Assembly (NCBI GenBank): GCA_903870245.1
Contig: CAIQCB010000062.1
Location: forward strand, 1 to 64,000
DNA: 64,000 nucleotides
Direction: 5' to 3'
Origin: an uncultured Methylocystaceae bacterium
Lineage (GTDB): Bacteria; Pseudomonadota; Alphaproteobacteria; Rhizobiales; Beijerinckiaceae
Part shown: piece after piece, positions 16,955-24,884 of the stretch
Position numbering within the stretch: the first letter of the stretch is position 1
Layout: each line of letters starts with the position of its first letter
Made by a program: the position numbers and the translations under genes
Notes under the pieces: generated by a model
The model's input: only the letters and a program-made list of their open reading frames with translations
Databases searched by the model: none
What the model was told of the DNA's origin: nothing

Positions 16955-19065
16955 GGCCGCAGGTCAGAGACGGAGTTCTCCAGCTGAAGGGCGCAGCGCG
17001 GCTACTTCTGGCGGGCGACTATCCCTATTACCGGGATCCTCCCGAGCTGTGGGCTCCGAAGTTGCGCATGATGCGTGCGGCGGGGCTTGAGGTCGTCAGC
17101 TTCTATGTCCCGTGGCGTCATCATGAGGTCGCATTCGACGGCTGCGAGAGCAAGCTTGTTTTCTATAACGACGGTAATAGGGACTTGGTCGGATTTATCG
17201 GCGCAATTCAAGCTGCGGGTCTGTATGCATTGCCCAAGCCCGGTCCGTTCGTCCATGCGGAATTGCCGTTCGGCGGCCTGCCAGATCGGCTGAGTCCAAG
17301 CTCCAATCCGCTATTGCAGGCCGCGATGTCGGCGCATGGCGCGCCGCTGGCCTATGAGCGCTATCAGCTGCCGTCGATGCACGATCCGGCATTTCTGGCG
17401 CAGACGGCCGATTGGCTCGCGTCGGTCGGTGATGTCCTGCGTCCATGGCTCTGTCCGCAAGGCCCCGTCGTGGCGGTACAGATCGGCAATGAAGGCTGCT
17501 ATGGAGAGATGGCGCGTGGCTTGAACCGTCTGGATTACTCGGCCTGCGGCCTCGCCGCATTCGACGCGGCCTTCCCAGGACAGGAGGCGCCGCGCAGCGG
17601 CGGATTGCCCGGCGTGTCGGCCGATCCGGGCGCCTATCTGCGCTGGGGGCTCTGGTCCGGGCGCGCGACCATGGCCGCGCTGGAGTGGATGGCGGGCCGC
17701 CTAGCGCTGGATGTGCCGGTCTTCACTAACAACGCGCCGCCGAAACCGGAGCAGGATGGCGAGTGTCGACACCATGACTCATGGCTGGCGCGCAGCGCTG
17801 CCGGGTCGACGCGCTTGCACTATGGCTACACGAGCTGGGTCGGCAACGTCGTCGCCGATGACCGGGCGCTTGTCGATTATGTTCTCGCCGCAGCGTTGAG
17901 GCGCGGGCCGAACCTTGAGGAAAACTGGTCCCTGTCATGGGCCGAGGCCGATTGCGCCTTCGCCTGCCGGCCCGTGTATCAGGCGCTGCTCGGCCTGGCC
18001 TTCGGCGCGACGGGGCTCAACGTCTACACGGCCTGCGCCACGACAGCATGGGGCGCGCATCTGTCGATCCGCGCGGAAGATCTGGACGATCCGGCGCGCG
18101 CGCGGTTTCTCGATCCACCCTATGGCGACATCGCGCCAATCGGCCCGGCGGCTGAGGCGGGTCCCGGCTTTCGGGCGCTTTGCGTGTTGACGCATTTTCT
18201 CTCGTTCGTCGGCGCGTCGCTCGTAGGATCGGAAGAGGAGCCGGGATTGGCGTTTTGGCTTTATCCGCCCTATGGCGCTATCGCAGCCTGGGGCGCGCCC
18301 GCGGACGGCGAGGCGACGGCGCCCTCCTCAAGTGCGTATCTGACGCCTTTCGCCCTGCATTGCCTCATGAGCAACATTCCGTTTTGTCTCATTGAGGACG
18401 ATCCGTCGGCAGATCGGCCGATCGTGGCGGCTTCGGGGGCTTTCATGACTGAACGGCGCCAGCGCGTCCTGGCAAACCACATAGAAGATGGCGGCGCCCT
18501 GCTCCTGATCGGCCAACAGCCGGAGATGGACGAAGAATTCAAATCTTGTCGGGTTCTTAGAAACGCGATCGCCAGTCTGGCGCCGTCTGTCAGGTCCAGC
18601 GGACGCGTTCGCGTCTTGACCGCCGGGGTGTCGGAAATCGGTGCAGCCGTCGATGACTGGCTGCGCTGCCTGCCGGAGGTCCGGCGTTCCCCTGCGCGGG
18701 CCGGCTGGATGGAAATCCATCGTCGGGCGCCGGCGGAAAACGGTCGCTTCGTTTTCTTTTTCAATCGCACCGACTCTGTCGCAAAGGTTGAGAGCGAGAT
18801 CGGCAGCGAGGCGCTTACGCTCGATCTGGCTCCCTATGGGTGCGCCATCGTTCATGTTGTCGCTGACGAACTGGCGGGTTTTTATTCGAAGGGCCTGAAT
18901 GAAAAGTTTGGTTCGGGCGTGGCGCCCCGCGTTAGGTTCGGTAGAAGCGAACTCATCGCGGACGAGCCCTGCGACGTTTCGGTGATCAGAAGGGGACGGG
19001 ATTTCATCTTCGAGACCAACGGGAGCGATAAGCCTCTGCGAATGACCCTAGTCCATCGTCTGTGA
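16951..19065 (+). CDS. GH35-like beta-galactosidase family glycosidase
   Basis: A 704-residue protein with a TIM-barrel N-terminal half like GH35/GH42 enzymes. KPGPFVHAELPFGGLP matches the GH35 substrate-site loop, VAVQIGNEGCYG contains the likely acid/base Glu181, and NLEENW near 321-326 has the candidate nucleophile. The C-terminal half (about 400-704) contains a glutamine-amidotransferase-like domain typical of GH42 and then beta-sandwich sequence. No signal peptide is visible, so it acts in the cytosol. It is last in the arm and translationally coupled to the dehydrogenase. The product could be a pathway hydrolase or a salvage enzyme for imported glycoside. Confidence 0.78.
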   Translation: MRPQVRDGVLQLKGAARLLLAGDYPYYRDPPELWAPKLRMMRAAGLEVVSFYVPWRHHEVAFDGCESKLVFYNDGNRDLVGFIGAIQAAGLYALPKPGPFVHAELPFGGLPDRLSPSSNPLLQAAMSAHGAPLAYERYQLPSMHDPAFLAQTADWLASVGDVLRPWLCPQGPVVAVQIGNEGCYGEMARGLNRLDYSACGLAAFDAAFPGQEAPRSGGLPGVSADPGAYLRWGLWSGRATMAALEWMAGRLALDVPVFTNNAPPKPEQDGECRHHDSWLARSAAGSTRLHYGYTSWVGNVVADDRALVDYVLAAALRRGPNLEENWSLSWAEADCAFACRPVYQALLGLAFGATGLNVYTACATTAWGAHLSIRAEDLDDPARARFLDPPYGDIAPIGPAAEAGPGFRALCVLTHFLSFVGASLVGSEEEPGLAFWLYPPYGAIAAWGAPADGEATAPSSSAYLTPFALHCLMSNIPFCLIEDDPSADRPIVAASGAFMTERRQRVLANHIEDGGALLLIGQQPEMDEEFKSCRVLRNAIASLAPSVRSSGRVRVLTAGVSEIGAAVDDWLRCLPEVRRSPARAGWMEIHRRAPAENGRFVFFFNRTDSVAKVESEIGSEALTLDLAPYGCAIVHVVADELAGFYSKGLNEKFGSGVAPRVRFGRSELIADEPCDVSVIRRGRDFIFETNGSDKPLRMTLVHRL

Positions 19066-19862
19066 AGAAACCACCTGTCACGCTCACAATGTCTCCTGTG
19101 TATTTTTCGAGCGTTTGAACACTTTTGCTGCGTTCTAGTGTAATTTGTATAGTCACGGTGATCAGCTAGCCGCCCGACCGGTACGAAATCGATCGGAGAT
19201 TACTGGTGCTGTTCGGCGGCGGGGGGATCGGATTGTTTCAGCAGACGGCCGACGACCATCCGTATTCGCTCGTGCTGAAAATACCAAGCTTGCCGCGCGA
19301 GCAGTCGACAAGCTAACTCCTTGCACGGGCGATCGATCTCATCAAGTTGCCGGATCTGGAAGGTTGCTGTCTTAATGCGGATCGCCGACTTGGCTGCCGG
19401 AATTCGAAGTCGGGCGCGGCGTCAGAACAAACTTTGGCGACATAGGCCGGGAACCGCGCCCTTCGCATGCGGCGGCGACGGATAAAGATGTTCTTGCTTG
19501 GCTCCGAAATATGAACCTTTGCGACGTTACAGGATTCCACACAAATCGCAGAGATTATACGCCTCGTAATGTCTTAACGATCTTCCCTGCGCCGCCAGAA
19601 TCATTAAAACCGTGTCGCCTTCGCCAACCTGAGCAATTGATCTATTCCAAGACAATGGAAATGGCGTCATCCGGCTCTTCGCAGATTTTGACTGAATGTC
19701 CTGCACAATAAGGGAATAAATTTCATCTTCTGTTGACCTGAAAGCCGCTTTGTGAGCCTTTTTGCGTTTAGTTTAGAACCGAGCAGAAAGTTTAGGAACT
19801 CATCTTGTCGAAGATACAAGTCAGAGGAGTAATCTACTCAAACCATCGCATAAATCTTATGG
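19066..19862. other. gene-poor stretch after the cluster
   Basis: No confident gene in about 800 bases. A plus-strand frame from the stop near 19374 to 19711 is open (with DKDVLAWLRNMNLCD in it) but lacks a good start and is not recognised; it may be a gene remnant. Composition shifts from GC-rich before 19500 to AT-rich after it. No terminator hairpin was seen directly after the glycosidase. Confidence 0.4.
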
Positions 19863-20057
19863 ATGCCGTTCATGAATTTTGACTTAAGACAGCTGATCGG
19901 GACTCTGTTAAGTCTAATAGGACTTCTGCTCATCACGCAGGGATTGGCTGAACCTTCTCTCGCCCCAGGATCAATCGGAATGCCGGTAAATTTTGTCTGG
20001 GGCTGTGTTGTAATGGCATCCGGCCTCACCTTGATATGGATTGCGTCCCGCTGGTAG
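19863..20057 (+). CDS. small two-helix membrane protein
   Basis: A 64-residue frame with two hydrophobic segments: about residues 8-28 (LIGTLLSLIGLLLITQGL) and 43-62 (NFVWGCVVMASGLTLIWIAS), joined by a Pro/Gly loop. The pattern is of a small inner-membrane protein with no assigned function. ATG at 19863 and a second ATG three codons later are possible starts. No clear operon partner; the SDR gene begins 106 bases downstream. Confidence 0.55.
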   Translation: MPFMNFDLRQLIGTLLSLIGLLLITQGLAEPSLAPGSIGMPVNFVWGCVVMASGLTLIWIASRW

Positions 20058-20162
20058 AACTCGGGAAGCGGGATAGGAGTATTCCGAGTCAAAATCATGC
20101 GAAGATTCAAAATGGATTAAAAAGACCATTTCGAATTGCAGAGTTCATCGGAGAGAACTGGC

Positions 20163-20861
20163 ATGCCAACTGTCTTGATAACAGGTGCGAACCGCGGCTT
20201 GGGACTCGAATTTTGTCGACAATATGCAAGCCTTAACTGGAGAGTACATGCAACTTACAGAAATCTGAAAGCGAAAGAAGAATTGGATAAACTCGTAAGT
20301 ACGCATGCAAACATCACCCTTCATGAGCTGGACGTTTCGGATTTTTCAGCGATTGATCGCCTGGCAGATTACATGTCGTCTGAAAACATAGACTTGCTAA
20401 TTTGCAACGCAGGGATATTCGGCCGTGAAGAAAGCAATCGATTCGGTACAATTGACTATACTGAGTGGATGGATGCCCTTGTCATCAACGCTAAGGCGCC
20501 AGTTAAGCTTACCGAGGCATTTTTACCCCATTTGAAGCGCAGTGAGCGACGCATCATCGTCGTCATGTCCAGCTGGTTAGGTAGCATCACAGACAACAAG
20601 AATGGTGGATTTTTAATCTATAGATCAAGTAAAGCTGCGCTCAACGCGGCAATGAAGAGCTTGGCTATCGACTTGCGAAAAGACGAGATAGGTGTTTTGA
20701 TAATGCATCCTGGCTGGGTGAGAACTGACATGGGCGGACCGGAAGCTCCGGTGGAATGTATCGATAGTATAGCGGGCATGGTCAGCGTCATAGACAATTT
20801 CCGCCTAGACGAGGATACGGGTCGATTCATAGACTTTGAGGGTAAAGATGTGAACTGGTAA
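20163..20861 (+). CDS. short-chain dehydrogenase/reductase, first of a tandem pair
   Basis: A 232-residue classical SDR, closest in layout to the C-factor/sniffer group. TGANRGLGLE is the cofactor glycine motif, CNAG follows near 80, and the catalytic Tyr and Lys are in YRSSKAALN. GGAGAG lies seven bases ahead of the ATG at 20163, so the nine upstream codons of the open frame are not used. It is about half identical to the next gene and keeps the same spacing, with almost the same DNA at 20331-20366 and 21051-21086. The substrate is unknown. Confidence 0.88.
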   Translation: MPTVLITGANRGLGLEFCRQYASLNWRVHATYRNLKAKEELDKLVSTHANITLHELDVSDFSAIDRLADYMSSENIDLLICNAGIFGREESNRFGTIDYTEWMDALVINAKAPVKLTEAFLPHLKRSERRIIVVMSSWLGSITDNKNGGFLIYRSSKAALNAAMKSLAIDLRKDEIGVLIMHPGWVRTDMGGPEAPVECIDSIAGMVSVIDNFRLDEDTGRFIDFEGKDVNW

Positions 20862-20882
20862 CGTGATTACAAGGTTATTCAC

Positions 20883-21578
20883 ATGCGGACAGTATTGATT
20901 ACAGGTTCCTGTCAAGGGCTAGGGCTCGAGCTTTGTAAGCAATACGCCTCATGTGGGTGGAATGTCCTGGCTACGTGCTTGTCGCCCAATTTCGCGACAT
21001 CTCTTAACCAGCTTGCGAGGCATTCTCCAAACGTCTCTGTCTTAGAATTAGACGTGGCGGATTTTTCGGCGATTGATCGTCTGGCAGAGACGTTAGCACA
21101 TCAGACAATTAACTTGATAATATGCAATGCAGGCATAAACGATGATAACACTGCCTTAGGCTTCGGAGGCCTAGATTACACTGCTTGGAAAAAGACATTT
21201 ATAATAAATACCCTCGCGCCTGTCAAAATAGCAGAGGCATTTTTGACCCAACTCAAACGAAGTGGGGATGCTTCAATCATTGCCGTTTCCAGCTGCATGA
21301 GCAGTATCTCTCGGAATGAGAGCGGTGGTTACATCACCTATCGTGCAAGCAAAGCAGCGCTCAATGCTGCCATGCGGAGTGTTGCTAGGGATCTTGAATC
21401 ACAGGCCATAAAAGTTATGCTCTTGCATCCCGGTTGGGTAAGAACAGCAATGGGAGGACCAGATGCAACTCTTAGCCCGAGTGAAAGCGTGGCAGGAATG
21501 CGTCGCGTTATAGAAGAAAGTTCGATTTGTAAAAGCGGCCTTCTCTTTGACTTTCAAGGAAATCAAATGGACTGGTAA
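20883..21578 (+). CDS. short-chain dehydrogenase/reductase, second of a tandem pair
   Basis: A 231-residue SDR with TGSCQGLGLE at the N-terminus, CNAG near 80 and the catalytic Tyr-Lys in YRASKAALN. It begins 22 bases after its paralogue, with AAGG ahead of the ATG, so the two are probably co-transcribed. Both end in a similar DFxG-x-x-x-W tail. The cofactor loop has Cys instead of Asn after TGS, which may change cofactor or substrate choice. Duplication followed by divergence is the likely origin. Confidence 0.87.
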   Translation: MRTVLITGSCQGLGLELCKQYASCGWNVLATCLSPNFATSLNQLARHSPNVSVLELDVADFSAIDRLAETLAHQTINLIICNAGINDDNTALGFGGLDYTAWKKTFIINTLAPVKIAEAFLTQLKRSGDASIIAVSSCMSSISRNESGGYITYRASKAALNAAMRSVARDLESQAIKVMLLHPGWVRTAMGGPDATLSPSESVAGMRRVIEESSICKSGLLFDFQGNQMDW

Positions 21579-22372
21579 GAGAGGCTGCTACATTGGGATG
21601 CATCTAAGGGCTTAAAAGTTGGAATAGTGTGCAAAGCTTCCGGCACATCCAAAGCACGAAATAAAGGTAGCCTGGTTTCTAAACCGAGCAATCCGCTCGC
21701 GTGACCTTCACAGAATGGCAAGGAAAGCTGCCGAGCAAGGATCCGGTCTATAATTAGCGCTGCACCAATTGCCTAAAATAGATCGAGCATCGTACTGAAG
21801 GCGAGCTTAGGAGAGAGTTTAATTTAAGCTAATGTGTCTGGCGAAGTGACCTTTCGCTCAAACGCTGATGATTGAGTGAGAGTAATCTCGGTTCAGCGAG
21901 GTGATGATCGCGGTTCGGATGCTATCCGCCGTCTTGCGTGGCTTTGGCAATTACGGCGCGTGATAGGAAGTCGGCACGTTATGGAATGCAACCCGTTAAT
22001 TTACGAACACATAGATCGGACAGATCGCATAGCGAAGCAGTTTGGGCGTTCTTGAGCCGCGACAGCGTGGGCTGCAAAGCAAGATGAAGGGAATCTGTCA
22101 GTCAAGTATCCACAGACGTGCATGAACGCCGGGTTGGAGCGAAAAAAGTTGACTTCGGCAGCGTCTACACTTCCGTATCATTGATCTTTGTCACGAATTT
22201 TTGGGAGACCGTTTGATTAAATCTTGAATGCTTGACAATAAAGTGTGTTCGCAGAATAACTGTAAAATTGATGATTACATTTGTCGGAAAAATCTTAACA
22301 GTGTTTTTCGCGTGGACCGCCACAAATCGTCGTGCGGTTTTGAATGGGAACGGCAAGACAGGATAGCAAGCC
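21579..22372. other. gene-free stretch in the AT-rich island
   Basis: About 800 bases without an open frame of interest. Frequent stops in all frames and mixed composition suggest decayed or foreign DNA. A few phrases (for example around 21700-21760) look like the end of an old gene, but I could not assign them. The last 100 bases are AT-rich and probably hold the promoter of the 190-residue orphan. Confidence 0.4.
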
Positions 22373-22945
22373 ATGGTTGGTTTCAATGCTGATTATTCGA
22401 ATAATGAGTCGGGCTGGGCGGGAATAACTCAGATCTTTGGGCCATCCCAGCCGTCGGACATGAACGCGGGGGTTTTATTTACGTATAATTTTCAAAACAA
22501 AACAACCGGATCGTCTTTCAACTATGACCTGAGTTCTCTACTCGCATGTTTGAACCCGCACCTTGTCTCGGGAAATTCTACCGGGACGGTTGCGCCGGGC
22601 GAAACTGCACAGGTTTCAATACTCAATTACTCAGCAGGCGGAAACGGTGATGACCAGGACGCAGATTGTTACTTGTGGCAGATCGCCGCCGCGCCGCTTG
22701 TGACCACCGCCAGCGGCGAAACCATCTGCTTCTGGTTTTATACAGATGGTAAAATATCCGCTTGGCAACAGATCGAAATCTGCAACAACAGCCAGAGCAG
22801 TTTTCCTATTACCAGCACCCCGACCAACACCTCCTCTCAGATGAACTGCGAAAATTCGAGCATGGGTCTCGGCATCGGTATTGGTGGCGGCGGGGGCGGT
22901 TTAACAACCAACAACATCTGGATTCAGGTCTATGATGTGACCTGA
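22373..22945 (+). CDS. orphan protein with a glycine run, function unknown
   Basis: A 190-residue acidic protein rich in Asn, Ser, Thr and Gly, without signal peptide or membrane helix. It alternates short hydrophobic and polar stretches as in beta-sandwich proteins and has a glycine run (GIGIGGGGGG) near 172-181. Six Cys are scattered. AGGA lies about nine bases before the ATG and a good terminator follows, so it is likely a real single-gene unit. I do not recognise the family; a structural or carbohydrate-binding role is only a guess. Confidence 0.6.
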   Translation: MVGFNADYSNNESGWAGITQIFGPSQPSDMNAGVLFTYNFQNKTTGSSFNYDLSSLLACLNPHLVSGNSTGTVAPGETAQVSILNYSAGGNGDDQDADCYLWQIAAAPLVTTASGETICFWFYTDGKISAWQQIEICNNSQSSFPITSTPTNTSSQMNCENSSMGLGIGIGGGGGGLTTNNIWIQVYDVT

Positions 22946-23861
22946 TTGCTCCGGGCCAAATCCTCGAAAAATTTAACACTAATTTGGCGAATTTGAGTTG
23001 GTGTGTTTGATGATTAATTTATGACAATGCGTACATCACGTGAGTGATGTGTGAGAAAAGTGTTCCAGGATAGCCTGCCGGACAGCGGGCGTTTTTTTTG
23101 GCTGTGACGGAGAACCCTTGTATTTTTAATTTCGTCACGCAGGTTTGACGCCAAGTGATTGAAGAAAGGCGCAATCAATCGTCTTCATAAATGCATGACT
23201 ATGTTGGTTTAACCTTGACCGGTCGTGGAGAGATCAAACGTAAGTTCTTCCTTAAGCTCGTGATGCCCCTGTTCTTGCGTTCGCTATAGATGTCGGCCGT
23301 CTTCAGGCTGATGACCTCCTACGCGCTCAGACCGTCGGCATTGGCGGTGGTGAACGCGACGCACTCCTTGAGGCTCAAGAAGCTTTTTGGCATGGTAACC
23401 GTCAAGGTCTGTATGGTAAGTCAGGCGGACGACAGGAGGCGATATCGTATGTTTGGGCCGTGTGTGGCATGACGATAGCGCTCCTCCGCTACCAAATATC
23501 ATATAATAACAATAATTTATAATTTATGCGCCTATCGGGGCGCGAAGTAAAAAACGCTGCGCGCTGATCTCGATCAGTTGACCCGCGTCCGCACGGCCTT
23601 TCTGACTTTTCTGACCATCCTGACGCTGCTTGTTCGCTGATCGCTCCGGACAAGCCTGGAAATGTATTCCAATAGAAACGCCCTCCCCTCGGCACTCGAA
23701 AATACACTTCTGAATCGCCGCATTTTTCTCAGTCAGCGAACCTTTCAAAAGTGAGCTGAGGATTAAGCCTGGCGTCGTATGTAGACAATGCTCGCGCCCG
23801 GATTTAACTATAAGGAGGTCTAAAAGCGAAGGTCCTGAAAACATTCAAAAAAACTGACGCC
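22946..23861. other. long intergenic stretch with a terminator and a possible gene remnant
   Basis: Besides the terminator at 23073-23099, a plus-strand frame from about 23252 to 23523 reads like coding sequence (for example DALLEAQEAFWHGNRQGLYG) but has no usable start codon, so it may be a truncated gene. The minus-strand frame at 23524-23844 is open but shows no family features. The rest appears non-coding. Confidence 0.4.
23073..23099 (+). terminator. intrinsic terminator downstream of the orphan gene
   Basis: A 6-base stem (23073-23078 with 23085-23090, one G-U pair) with a six-base loop is followed by eight T. It is 128 bases after the stop of the 190-residue gene, on the plus strand. 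Confidence 0.7.
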
Positions 23862-24815
23862 ATGGTTTCTAAAATCAACAAAGCTGCCCGGAACAGGCTA
23901 ATGTTTAATCTTTTGACCAAAGGCGATATCTGGCGTCTTTCTATAGTTTTTGGTTTTGTTCTTTTTGCGCTGCAATCGTTCGTTTGTAAAAGGGTATTTA
24001 TAGATTGGGAGAGTTTCCTCTGGACAATACCCAGCACATGTCTTCTGGGTGTGATTTGGCTTTTTTACGGCCTAAGAAACGCAAATTCTATTGACTCTCG
24101 TATTTCAAGATTTGCGATTGTAACTGCGCAAACTGTATTATTTTCGAATGTAGCTGTTATCGGCAACTACCTCGGTTTTTGTTTCAAGCGTCAATTATAC
24201 GATGATCATATCGCTGTCCTCGACTCCTATTTTGGGATCAATTGGTGGAATTACGTACTATGGATAAAGTCCAATGCCTTTTTAGCAAATCTTACAACCG
24301 GCGCGTACGATACGACTGGCGCCCAAATTTTCATAATATTCATGTTCTCCGGGCTCAAGGGCTCCCCGGACAAGTTTGAACGATTTACTTTGGCAACCAT
24401 TCTCGCGACTGCGATCACAATTGTTGTATGGATAAATTTTCCAACATTTGGCGCTTTGCCTCTTTATTATTCACACGGGTTAACTCAACCCGCATTCGAA
24501 TTAGCAATGTCCAAAACTTATGCGATGGAACTTCTCGATTTACACAAGAGTAATTTGATACATGTGAACGCAAACCATCTTCTGGGATTAATCGGGTTGC
24601 CATCTTATCATGCGATACTTGCCATCTTTACTGTTTACGCTGCATGGGAGTTTCCTTTGTTGAGAGAGTTAGCGATAATAATCAATTTCATGGTGATGTT
24701 ATCTATTCCTGCTGACGGTGGTCATCATTTTTTCGACATGTTCGCAGGAATGGTTGTCGCCGCAGTATCTCTCACGCTGGCGAATTGGCTTCTTCAACAG
24801 AAGAATAATAGTTAA
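23862..24815 (+). CDS. PAP2/Aur1-like integral membrane phosphatase or phosphotransferase
   Basis: A 317-residue membrane protein with about six or seven helices. The PAP2 motifs are readable: LPSYHA with His250 and GGHHFFDMFAG with His289 and Asp292. The layout fits the PAP2_3 group that includes inositol phosphoceramide synthase-like enzymes, which move or remove phosphate-bearing head groups of lipids on the membrane surface. Base composition is clearly AT-richer than the core genes, so it may be acquired. It converges on the decarboxylase gene. Substrate is not determined; an inositol-lipid link to the cluster upstream is only a thought. Confidence 0.78.
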   Translation: MVSKINKAARNRLMFNLLTKGDIWRLSIVFGFVLFALQSFVCKRVFIDWESFLWTIPSTCLLGVIWLFYGLRNANSIDSRISRFAIVTAQTVLFSNVAVIGNYLGFCFKRQLYDDHIAVLDSYFGINWWNYVLWIKSNAFLANLTTGAYDTTGAQIFIIFMFSGLKGSPDKFERFTLATILATAITIVVWINFPTFGALPLYYSHGLTQPAFELAMSKTYAMELLDLHKSNLIHVNANHLLGLIGLPSYHAILAIFTVYAAWEFPLLRELAIIINFMVMLSIPADGGHHFFDMFAGMVVAAVSLTLANWLLQQKNNS

Positions 24816-24884
24816 TCATTCATCTCATATGGCATAAGCTTTGGCGTTCGACTGAATAAAATTCATCCGCATGGTTTTCGTCCC

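Noticed and set aside
23284-23502. 72-codon minus-strand frame in the island
   Set aside because: The opposite strand reads more like coding sequence; this frame shows no family signature.
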